Assembly: GCA_024276455.1 (NCBI GenBank)
Contig: JAJRXE010000030.1
Coordinates: 1-8,451 of the forward strand
Direction: 5' to 3'
DNA length: 8,451 bases
Source: Calditrichota bacterium
GTDB taxonomy: Bacteria > Calditrichota > Calditrichia > RBG-13-44-9
Below the pieces are notes generated by a model, which saw nothing but the letters and a program-made list of their open reading frames with translations, searched no databases and was not told the DNA's origin. Position numbers and translations under genes: made by a program. This document shows positions 1 to 5,939 of this stretch, piece by piece. Each line of letters starts with the position of its first letter. The first letter of the stretch is position 1.

Positions 1-202
1 CGCCGTGGAGCGGGCACTCCACCACCCCATCGTACACGTCGCCTTCAGACAATGAAGCTTCCGCATGGGTACAGGTGTCGTCTATGGCGTAAAAGCCGTC
101 CTCCAACTTAAAAATGGCAATCGGAGTTTCCTGGTAAAGAAACCGGACTACCGGCACTTCCTCAAAATCGTCTTCCCGGGCCGCCTTCACCCAAATAGCC
201 AT
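1..202 (-). CDS. Rieske-type [2Fe-2S] ferredoxin, N-terminal part (cut by window edge)
   Basis: The first 67 residues are visible; the gene continues beyond base 1. The protein begins MAIWVKAARED and contains the two Rieske cluster motifs: C44-T-H46 in DTCTHAEASL and C63-P-L-H66 in VECPLHG. Two cysteines and two histidines at this spacing bind a [2Fe-2S] cluster, and the cysteine-rich loop follows the usual short beta-rich N-terminus. No signal peptide or membrane segment is visible, so it looks like a soluble electron carrier of the dioxygenase-ferredoxin / NirD-like group rather than a cytochrome bc subunit. The ATG at 202 is preceded by GGAGG (213-217) with a 10-nt spacer. It is divergent from the SUF operon. 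From memory, Rieske ferredoxins occur inside SUF operons of some bacteria, so a link to cluster biogenesis is possible but inferred. Its partner oxidoreductase is not in the window. A Rieske domain is clear; the specific role is unknown. Confidence 0.9.
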   Translation of the reverse strand, partial: MAIWVKAAREDDFEEVPVVRFLYQETPIAIFKLEDGFYAIDDTCTHAEASLSEGDVYDGVVECPLHG

Positions 203-319
203 CCTTTATTTTCCTCCAATTTTTCTCTTTTCAAACTCTTCAAATTCCCAAACCATTTCCCGGAATCGCTTTATTTTATTCTCCCGTTTTCGGAGATTAA
301 TCCACCCAATTTCCCCGTG

Positions 320-348
320 AATATACCGTTCCGGCTCTCTTTTATCAA
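320..348 (-). promoter_or_regulatory. Candidate sigma70 promoter for the Rieske ferredoxin gene
   Basis: On the minus strand TTGATA (343-348) is separated by exactly 17 nt from TATATT (320-325). This is a good match to the -35/-10 consensus, pointing at the Rieske gene. Transcription would start near 313, leaving a leader of about 110 nt before the ATG at 202. The leader contains a short imperfect hairpin (280-296, TCTCC/GGAGA arms) and a 16-codon ATG reading frame (206-256). Confidence 0.55.
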
Positions 349-396
349 GTCTGAATTATCTTTCCTTTTTAAATCTTTTAAATATAATAATCAATT

Positions 397-442
397 TTGA
401 CTTTTTTGTATAAAAAAATTTTTAAATCTTGACTTTTTTGTA
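397..442 (+). repeat. Two 14-bp direct repeats upstream of sufB
   Basis: TTGACTTTTTTGTA occurs identically at 397-410 and 429-442, a 32-bp offset of about three helical turns. A second shared word, TTTTTAAATCTT, occurs at 366-377 and 419-430, offset 53 bp. The downstream 14-mer supplies the -35 hexamer of the candidate suf promoter. The upstream copy has a weaker possible -10 (TTTAAA, 421-426, 18-nt spacer). The copies may be tandem promoters or paired operator sites. The repeats are read directly; their function is inferred. Confidence 0.6.
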
Positions 443-457
443 CAAATGACGTAATAT
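429..457 (+). promoter_or_regulatory. Candidate sigma70 promoter of the suf operon
   Basis: TTGACT (429-434) is followed after 17 nt by TAATAT (452-457). Transcription would start near 464, about 30 nt upstream of the sufB ATG. The -35 box is inside the second copy of a 14-bp direct repeat, so a protein binding that repeat would be placed to block or recruit RNA polymerase. Confidence 0.55.
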
Positions 458-481
458 TCGCAGCGTCTAATCATAACAAAT

Positions 482-486
482 GAGGG
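482..486 (+). promoter_or_regulatory. Ribosome binding site that decides the sufB start
   Basis: GAGGG lies in the stretch just before the start (about 482-486) and is 7 nt from the ATG at 494. An in-frame TTG at 488 is only about 1 nt from it, too close for initiation. The ATG at 494 is therefore preferred, which makes the protein two residues shorter than a TTG start would. Confidence 0.6.
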
Positions 487-493
487 ATTGAGC

Positions 494-1939
494 ATGACCG
501 ATGAACAGGAAATGATTGAAAAAATAACCAAAAGCGAATACAAATACGGATTCGTTACCGATATTGAAACCGAAATCGCTCCCAAGGGCCTCAACGAAGA
601 CATTATTCGCTTAATTTCGAAGAAAAAGAATGAGCCGGAGTTCATGCTGGAATGGCGACTGAAGGCTTACCGCAAATGGCTGAAAATGAAAGAGCCTCAC
701 TGGGCTTTCTTAAAATATCCGCCCATTGATTACCAGGACCAGTATTACTACGCCGCTCCGAAGCAAAAGAAGCGTCCCAAAAGTCTGGATGAAATCGATC
801 CAAAAATAAAAGAGACGTTTGACAAACTGGGGATTCCGCTGGAGGAACAGGAACGACTGGCGGGAGTGGCGGTAGATGCCGTGATGGACAGTGTTTCCAT
901 TGCCACCACGTTTAAAGGGGAGCTGGAAAAACTGGGAATCATCTTCTGCCCCATTTCGGAGGCGATTCAAAAATATCCCGATTTAATCAAGAAATATCTT
1001 GGTTCGGTGGTGCCGCCGGGTGACAATTTTTTTGCTGCTCTTAATTCGGCGGTGTTCAGCGACGGTTCGTTCGTGTACGTTCCCAAGGGAGTGCGGTGCC
1101 CCATGGAACTGTCCACCTACTTTCGGATCAACGCGGCCAACACCGGACAATTTGAACGCACGCTGATTATTGCCGACGAAGGCGCTTACGTGAGTTACCT
1201 GGAAGGATGCACGGCGCCCATGCGGGATGAACATCAGCTTCATGCGGCGGTGGTGGAACTGATTGCCCACAAAGACGCCGAAATCAAATATTCCACCGTG
1301 CAAAACTGGTACCCCGGCGACGAGGAAGGAAAAGGAGGGATTTACAATTTTGTGACCAAGCGGGGGATTTGCCTGGGCGATAATTCCAAGATTTCCTGGA
1401 CCCAGGTGGAAACCGGCTCGGCCATCACCTGGAAATATCCCAGCGTGATTTTGAAAGGGGACAATTCCGAAGGCGAATTCTATTCTGTGGCGTTGACGAA
1501 CAACTACCAGCAAGCCGACACTGGCACGAAGATGATTCACGTGGGGAAAAACACCCGCAGCCGCATCGTTTCCAAAGGGATTTCCGCCGGACGCAGTAAC
1601 AACTCTTACCGCGGATTGGTGAAAGTGCTGCCGGGAGCAGACAATGCCCGCAATTTTTCCCAGTGCGACTCCCTGCTTATTGGCGACCAGTGTGGCGCTC
1701 ACACTTTTCCTTACCTGGAGGTGAAGAATCCCACCGCCCAGGTGGAGCACGAAGCCACCACTTCGAAAATCGGAGAAGACCAGATTTTCTACCTGAACCA
1801 ACGGGGAATTAGCACCGAAGACGCGGTGGCACTGGTAGTAAACGGGTATTGTAAAGAAGTGTTTCAGGAACTTCCCATGGAATTTGCCGTGGAGGCTCAG
1901 AAGCTGCTGGAAATCAGCCTGGAAGGCAGCGTGGGTTGA
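494..1939 (+). CDS. sufB: SufB, Fe-S cluster scaffold subunit of the SufBC2D complex
   Basis: This is a cytosolic scaffold on which nascent Fe-S clusters are assembled with SufC and SufD. The protein is 481 residues, close to the roughly 470-495 of the family. It ends in the hallmark segment FAVEAQKLLEISLEGSVG. The central beta-helix carries the recognisable blocks VYVPKGVRCPMELSTYFRIN, YLEGCTAP, STVQNWYPGD and MIHVGKNTRSRI. Residues important in E. coli SufB are conserved when aligned from the C-terminus by hand: C391 in FSQCDSLLIG matches Cys405 at the SufB-SufD interface, H419-E420 in VEHEATTS match His433-Glu434, and C239 in YLEGCTAP matches Cys254. It is the first gene of the suf operon, 48 bp before sufC. 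There is no frameshift or truncation. Confidence 0.98.
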   Translation: MTDEQEMIEKITKSEYKYGFVTDIETEIAPKGLNEDIIRLISKKKNEPEFMLEWRLKAYRKWLKMKEPHWAFLKYPPIDYQDQYYYAAPKQKKRPKSLDEIDPKIKETFDKLGIPLEEQERLAGVAVDAVMDSVSIATTFKGELEKLGIIFCPISEAIQKYPDLIKKYLGSVVPPGDNFFAALNSAVFSDGSFVYVPKGVRCPMELSTYFRINAANTGQFERTLIIADEGAYVSYLEGCTAPMRDEHQLHAAVVELIAHKDAEIKYSTVQNWYPGDEEGKGGIYNFVTKRGICLGDNSKISWTQVETGSAITWKYPSVILKGDNSEGEFYSVALTNNYQQADTGTKMIHVGKNTRSRIVSKGISAGRSNNSYRGLVKVLPGADNARNFSQCDSLLIGDQCGAHTFPYLEVKNPTAQVEHEATTSKIGEDQIFYLNQRGISTEDAVALVVNGYCKEVFQELPMEFAVEAQKLLEISLEGSVG

Positions 1940-1987
1940 AAAGCAATTAGGGAAACGAACATTAAAAACTCAGGAGAACGTGTTTCG

Positions 1988-2752
1988 ATGTTAACGATTA
2001 AAAATTTGCGAGTGGCAGTAGAAGGTAACGAAATTTTAAAAGGCATCAATCTGGAAATAAAGGCCGGCGAGACCCATGCCATTATGGGACCCAACGGTTC
2101 CGGTAAGAGCACGCTGGCGAACGTACTGGCCGGAAAAGAAGGTTACGAGGTGCTGGAAGGCGAAGTCAGGTTCAAGGGGAAAAATTTGCTGGAGATGCCT
2201 CCGGAAGAACGCGCCCGGGAGGGAATCTTTTTGGCCTTTCAGTACCCGGTGGAAATTCCCGGGGTCAGCATGGCCACGTTTCTGCGTACTGCTCTGAACG
2301 CCGTGCGGGAACACCGGGGGGAACCGCCCGTCGATGCCCGCACATTTTTGAATCTGCTGCGCGAAAAAATGCAACTGGTGGAAATGGACGAGAAATTTCT
2401 CAATCGCTCGGTGAATGAAGGCTTTTCCGGGGGCGAGAAAAAACGCAACGAGATCCTTCAGATGGCCGTGCTGGATCCTTCTCTGGCCATTCTGGATGAG
2501 ACCGATTCCGGCCTGGACATCGACGCGCTGCGCATTGTGGCTAACGGCGTTAACCAACTACGCCGGAAAGACAATGCCTTCATCGTGATTACTCACTACC
2601 AGCGTCTGTTAGACTACATTGTACCGGATTACGTCCATGTGCTGTTCGACGGTCGCATTGTGGAATCCGGCGACAAAGAGCTGGCTCTGCACCTGGAAGA
2701 GCACGGTTACGACTGGCTAAAAAAAGAACAGACCAGCGCGCAAACGCTTTAA
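1988..2752 (+). CDS. sufC: SufC, ABC-type ATPase of the SUF complex
   Basis: This is the cytosolic ATPase that dimerises on SufB-SufD and drives the conformational changes of cluster assembly. It is not a membrane transporter subunit and has no membrane segment. The protein is 254 residues (E. coli has about 248). Walker A is GPNGSGKST at 34-42 with K40. The signature is the SufC-type FSGGEKKRNE with SGGE at 147-150. Walker B is LAILDETDSGLD with catalytic E171, and the switch histidine is H203 in ITHYQR. These numbers equal the E. coli ones. AGGAG at 1972-1976 precedes the ATG by 11 nt. The gene sits between sufB and sufD with 48- and 40-bp gaps, which separates it from generic ABC ATPases. 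Confidence 0.98.
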   Translation: MLTIKNLRVAVEGNEILKGINLEIKAGETHAIMGPNGSGKSTLANVLAGKEGYEVLEGEVRFKGKNLLEMPPEERAREGIFLAFQYPVEIPGVSMATFLRTALNAVREHRGEPPVDARTFLNLLREKMQLVEMDEKFLNRSVNEGFSGGEKKRNEILQMAVLDPSLAILDETDSGLDIDALRIVANGVNQLRRKDNAFIVITHYQRLLDYIVPDYVHVLFDGRIVESGDKELALHLEEHGYDWLKKEQTSAQTL

Positions 2753-2792
2753 ATCAATTCGGAACCAAGAAAATCAGGGAATTCAGAATACA

Positions 2793-4127
2793 ATGAAAAC
2801 AGCACAAAAAGAATATCAAGAGGCCAAAGAGTGGTACCTGAAATTGTTTCAGCAATGGCGTTCGCAAGGGCAACCCCCAAATGGCGATCCTCTGTCCGCT
2901 CTTCGGGAAAATGCCATTAAACGCTTTGCGGAACTGGGTTTCCCCCACATCCGGATGGAAGAATGGAAATACACCAGTGTGGAGCCGATTGTCCGACGCC
3001 GTTTTTCGCTGGAAGCGCCGCCCGCACAGGTGGATGCCGAAACCCTTGCCCGGTTTCGCTATTTCGAGCAAACATCCATCGTATTAGTTTTTCTAAACGG
3101 GCGTTTTCAGCCGGAATGGTCGGTAATTCCCCGGCTGCCCCAGGGGGTCATTATTTCCGACTTGCTTCAAGCATTCAAACAGCACGAGGCGCTCATTAAA
3201 CCGCATTTCGCCCGCTACCTGGCATACAAAGACGAAGCGTTTGCCGCCCTGAACACCGCGTTCGCCTGGCAGGGAATTTTCGTTTACCTGCCTTCCAACA
3301 TCGTCCTGGAGCAACCGATTCACCTGTTGAATCTGGCACATCCCGGCGGACAGGAATTTGCGGCTAATCCGCGCTACCTGTTCGTCCTGGGAGCAAACAG
3401 TCAGGCCACCATTCTGGAAACACACAACTTCTTAAACGATTCGGCCTATTTCTACAATCAAGCGTCGGAAATCGTCTTACAAGACGGAGCCCGACTCCAG
3501 CATATTAAAATTCAAGACGACAGCCGACAATCGTTCCGGGTAACAACCACCCGGGTGGTACAAAAAAACAATAGTCACTACCACGCAGTTTCCATCGATC
3601 TGGGAGGCTTACTGGTACGCAACAATTTAACGGTGGATCTGGACGGGGAGAATTCCGAGAGCCATTTGTACGGTTTTTACCTGGCGACGGAGCGGCAGCA
3701 CATTGACAACCACACGAACATTAACCACCTGAAACCTTACTGCGACAGCAACGAGATGTACAAGGGAATTCTGACTGATCGGGGACGCGGGGTGTTCAGC
3801 GGAACGATCTACGTCCACCGCAATGCCCAGAAAACCAATGCGTTTCAGTCCAACAAGAACCTGTTACTTAGCAAAGAGGCGGAAATTGACACCAAACCTC
3901 AGCTTAAAATTTTTGCAGACGATGTGAAATGTTCGCACGGAGCCACCATCGGCCAGCTGGACGAGGACGCCCTTTTTTACCTGCGACAGCGGGGCATTGA
4001 GGAAACAGAGGCCCACGTGATGCTGCGTTACGCCTTTGCCGCCGATGTGTTCGACAAGATTGGATTACCGGAAATTAAAGAGAAGCTGGACAATCTTTTG
4101 AAAGAACGTCTGGAGAAAACGTTGTAA
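2793..4127 (+). CDS. sufD: SufD, partner scaffold subunit of the SufBC2D complex
   Basis: SufD pairs with SufB to form the beta-helix heterodimer that binds two SufC subunits; it is needed for iron entry and for a cluster site at the interface. The protein is 444 residues, slightly longer than E. coli SufD (423). An N-terminal helical domain contains the conserved block RMEEWKYTSVEP. The core includes NTAFAWQGIFVYLP and the late motifs YKGILTDRGRGVFSG, QSNKNLLLS and KPQLKIFADDVKCSHGATIG. C380 and H382 of KCSHG match E. coli Cys358 and His360, the latter being a proposed cluster ligand. The C-terminus FYLRQRGI...MLRYAFAADVFDKI is typical. The upstream AGGGA (about 2776-2780) is a weak ribosome binding site. 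It is distinguished from a second SufB by the KCSHG segment. Confidence 0.97.
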   Translation: MKTAQKEYQEAKEWYLKLFQQWRSQGQPPNGDPLSALRENAIKRFAELGFPHIRMEEWKYTSVEPIVRRRFSLEAPPAQVDAETLARFRYFEQTSIVLVFLNGRFQPEWSVIPRLPQGVIISDLLQAFKQHEALIKPHFARYLAYKDEAFAALNTAFAWQGIFVYLPSNIVLEQPIHLLNLAHPGGQEFAANPRYLFVLGANSQATILETHNFLNDSAYFYNQASEIVLQDGARLQHIKIQDDSRQSFRVTTTRVVQKNNSHYHAVSIDLGGLLVRNNLTVDLDGENSESHLYGFYLATERQHIDNHTNINHLKPYCDSNEMYKGILTDRGRGVFSGTIYVHRNAQKTNAFQSNKNLLLSKEAEIDTKPQLKIFADDVKCSHGATIGQLDEDALFYLRQRGIEETEAHVMLRYAFAADVFDKIGLPEIKEKLDNLLKERLEKTL

Positions 4128-4167
4128 GGGTAAAAACGAAAGTTAATCAAAACAATGGAACCATATC

Positions 4168-4491
4168 ATGGCAGAAGATAAAACTCGCAGTGAATTGGAG
4201 CAGCGGATCATTCAGGCTCTGAAAACCGTGTACGACCCGGAAATTCCCGTGGATATCTGGGAACTGGGTCTGGTGTACGATTTGCAAATTGACCCGGAAA
4301 ATAACGTGTATATTAAAATGACTCTCACTTCGCCGGCCTGTCCGGTGGCAGGAAGTCTGCCGGGACATGTGGAAGCGGCTGTCAAGGCGGTGGAGGGTGT
4401 CAAAGATGTGAAAGTAGAGCTGGTGTGGGAGCCCCCCTGGAATCCCAATATGATGAGTGATGAAGCCAAGCTGGAACTGGGATTCATGTAA
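4168..4491 (+). CDS. sufT: SufT-like MIP18/DUF59-family Fe-S maturation protein
   Basis: This is a 107-residue single-domain protein of the MIP18 (DUF59) family, which in SUF operons is called SufT and helps mature Fe-S proteins. The family signature is clear: YDPEIPVDIWELGLVYDL near 22-39, then MTLTSPACPVAGSLPG with the conserved cysteine C58, then VKDVKVELVWEPPWNPNMMSDEAKLELGF at the C-terminus. Paralogues include the PaaD subunit of phenylacetyl-CoA oxygenase loading and the N-terminal part of Mrp/ApbC proteins. The location 40 bp after sufD favours SufT. An ATG at 4155 is out of frame; the ATG at 4168 gives the standard start with only a weak GGAA upstream. Biochemically SufT is an accessory factor and its exact reaction is not settled. 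Confidence 0.9.
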   Translation: MAEDKTRSELEQRIIQALKTVYDPEIPVDIWELGLVYDLQIDPENNVYIKMTLTSPACPVAGSLPGHVEAAVKAVEGVKDVKVELVWEPPWNPNMMSDEAKLELGFM

Positions 4492-4492
4492 C

Positions 4493-4527
4493 GGGGTTTC
4501 CCGGTAGAATAATTAATAACCCCTTTT
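4493..4527 (+). terminator. Weak hairpin with T-tract between sufT and the bacilliredoxin gene
   Basis: GGGGTT (4493-4498) can pair with AACCCC (4518-4523) across a 19-nt AT-rich loop, followed directly by TTTT (4524-4527). It starts one base after the sufT stop codon. The long loop makes it a poor complete terminator. It may attenuate readthrough from suf into the next gene or may be chance. Confidence 0.3.
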
Positions 4528-4548
4528 AACGAAAATACGAGGTGATTT

Positions 4549-5100
4549 ATGTATAGATACAATCCGGACGATCCTCGCTACCGTCCGACCTACGATCCCG
4601 CGGCGGTGCAGTACATGCGGGACGAATTGACGGCGGTCGGTTTTGAGGAAGTCGTGACTCCGGAAGCCATTGAGCGGGTTCTGAATGTTCAGGATAATCA
4701 GTACACCCTGCTGGTGGTAAATTCCGTGTGCGGGTGTGCCGCGGGCGGAGTTCGTCCGGGCGTGGCCTATGCCCTCCAGCACACCGTTATCCCGGATCGC
4801 CTGGTCACTGCTTTTGCTGGCATGGACAAACTGGCGGTCGAACATCTGCGCCAAAAATATTTAGACCGGTTTATGCCCTCTTCACCGACGATTTCGCTGT
4901 TCCGCAACGGTGAATTACTCTTTCATATGCAGCGAAAGGATCTGGTTGACAAAGGAGCCGAAGAGATCGGGGACATTCTGCGTCAACTGTTCGACCATTT
5001 CTGTACCCGTTCCGGCCCTTCGATTCCGCCGGAAATTTACGATCAGCTGGAATTCACGATTGTGTGTAGTTCTCATTTACCGAAGTACCAGGGAAATTGA
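4549..5100 (+). CDS. Bacilliredoxin of the BrxA/BrxB family, with a C-terminal extension
   Basis: Members are thioredoxin-fold proteins that remove bacillithiol or similar low-molecular-weight thiols from oxidised protein cysteines. The core matches B. subtilis BrxA/BrxB: MRDELTAVGFEEV (23-35), LLVVNSVCGCAAGGVRPG (54-71) with the CxC active site C61-G62-C63, VTAFAGMDKLAVEHLRQKY, and PSSPTISLF (the cis-Pro region). The usual family length is about 145 residues, ending near the cysteine seen here at C152 (FDHFC). This protein runs 31 residues further, with an extra cysteine C173 and the ending PKYQGN. There are no signal peptide or membrane segments. GAGGTGA (4539-4545) is a strong ribosome binding site. 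It lies 57 bp after sufT and 130 bp before the Rrf2 gene. Whether the organism makes bacillithiol cannot be told here; it may act on another thiol. Confidence 0.93.
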   Translation: MYRYNPDDPRYRPTYDPAAVQYMRDELTAVGFEEVVTPEAIERVLNVQDNQYTLLVVNSVCGCAAGGVRPGVAYALQHTVIPDRLVTAFAGMDKLAVEHLRQKYLDRFMPSSPTISLFRNGELLFHMQRKDLVDKGAEEIGDILRQLFDHFCTRSGPSIPPEIYDQLEFTIVCSSHLPKYQGN

Positions 5101-5230
5101 GGGATTTTGAATAATGTTGCCACCGATGCGGTTGGAACATTTTTCTTGCGCCCCCACGGCGTAAAAATTCCGCTGGAGGAAATTGCTCAACTCATTGGTG
5201 GTGTCGGCTTAAACAAAAATCTGGAAGAAT

Positions 5231-5704
5231 ATGAAAATCACAGCCCAGGAAGAGTACGGATTACGCATTCTTCTTCAAATTGCTTTAAACGCTAATTCGG
5301 AGGGAATGACGATCTCCCGAATTAGCGAGAAGGAAGGAATTTCTCCACACTACGCTGCCAAACTTTGTCGTTTACTGCGCCTGGCTGGGTTCATTAACAG
5401 CGTGCGCGGAAAAGAGGGCGGCTACACCCTGGCTGTTCCTGCTGATCAGATATTGTTGAAAGACGTTATTTACGCTCTGGGAGGCAAGCTGTATTCGCAG
5501 GATTTTTGCGAGGATCATTCCGGCTTACTGCAGCTTTGTCTGCATTCGCTGGATTGCTCGGTGCGTTCGGTGTGGTTGTTACTGCAGAAAGCGGTGGACG
5601 GGGTGCTGGAGAATTTAACCCTGCAGGATTTACTACCAAAGACCTCCCGGGCTGTGAATGCTGCCGAAAATCAGAATCTTTCTTTTCAGTTCGATAAATC
5701 CTGA
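5231..5704 (+). CDS. Rrf2-family transcriptional regulator, probable Fe-S cluster sensor
   Basis: This is a 157-residue dimeric winged-helix regulator of the IscR/NsrR/CymR superfamily. The N-terminus MKITAQEEYGLRILLQIAL is typical. The recognition region ISPHYAAKLCRLLRLAGFINSVRG (37-60) and the wing GKEGGYTLA (60-68) follow. Downstream lie three cysteines, C93, C103 and C109, in DFCEDHSG...LCLHSLDCSVRSVW, the place where Rrf2 proteins bind a [2Fe-2S] or [4Fe-4S] cluster. The spacing is C-X9-C-X5-C, against C-X5-C-X5-C in E. coli IscR. H96 and H105 are possible extra ligands. GGA about 6 nt upstream supports the ATG at 5231. The position downstream of suf-sufT-brx suggests feedback control of the suf promoter. 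The target and sensed signal are inferred; a copper, nitric oxide or redox sensor cannot be excluded. Confidence 0.93.
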   Translation: MKITAQEEYGLRILLQIALNANSEGMTISRISEKEGISPHYAAKLCRLLRLAGFINSVRGKEGGYTLAVPADQILLKDVIYALGGKLYSQDFCEDHSGLLQLCLHSLDCSVRSVWLLLQKAVDGVLENLTLQDLLPKTSRAVNAAENQNLSFQFDKS

Positions 5705-5749
5705 ACGGACCTCTAAGCTTGCCGGTGCACCCACCGGCCTGTCCGTTTT
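5705..5749 (+). terminator. Terminator hairpin of the Rrf2 gene
   Basis: The structure begins at the base after the stop codon. An inner stem GCCGGTG (5721-5727) / CACCGGC (5732-5738) has a 4-nt loop. An outer stem ACGGAC (5705-5710) / GTCCGT (5741-5746) encloses it, and a short run of T follows (5746-5749). The strong GC stem plus T-tract at the gene end fits an intrinsic terminator for the suf-brx-rrf2 transcript. Confidence 0.7.
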
Positions 5750-5843
5750 CACCCCATTTTCCGGGCGGGCTGAATTGGTTTTTTCCGCGGAGAAGGATTG
5801 TGTGAGCGAATGCGAAACACAGGGCGGTCAATCCGGGGGTGCT

Positions 5844-5939
5844 AAGGCCGTTAACGGCCTTTCGCCCCGAAGGCCCTTAAGGGCCTTTTAGAAGAAAGGG
5901 CGTTAAACGCCCTTTCCCCGCCCGCCGAGTTCGACTCGG
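5844..5939. repeat. Array of four regularly spaced dyads between convergent genes
   Basis: Four inverted repeats lie end to end. The first is AAGGCCGTTAACGGCCTT (5844-5861), perfect, and the second AAGGCCCTTAAGGGCCTT (5870-5887), perfect. The third is GAAAGGGCGTT / AACGCCCTTTC (5894-5916) with one unpaired central base. The fourth is CCGAGT / ACTCGG (5925-5939) with loop TCG, ending at the base before the stop codon of the minus-strand gene. Their centres are at 5852.5, 5878.5, 5905 and 5932, spaced 26-27 bp. The second is followed by TTTT on the plus strand, so part of the array can serve as a terminator for one or both convergent transcripts. The rest of the gap (5750-5843) shows only TCCGCGGA (5784-5791) and a weak GGATTG/CAATCC pairing (5795-5800/5829-5834). 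Confidence 0.75.

Noticed and set aside
65..400. 111-codon plus-strand frame at the window start
   Set aside because: It overlaps the Rieske gene in antisense and continues into AT-rich promoter DNA; the translation is Phe/Pro/Ser-rich with no ribosome binding site.
480..491. Mini-frame ATG AGG GAT TGA just before sufB
   Set aside because: It has three codons and no ribosome binding site of its own, and its bases form the sufB ribosome binding site. Chance is the simplest explanation.
983..1801. 272-codon minus-strand open frame opposite sufB
   Set aside because: It lies wholly within the strongly conserved sufB gene, has His/Gly/Val-rich composition typical of an antisense shadow and shows no family motif.
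2036..2557. 173-codon minus-strand frame opposite sufC
   Set aside because: It is antisense to the Walker and signature motifs of sufC, with no recognisable protein features.
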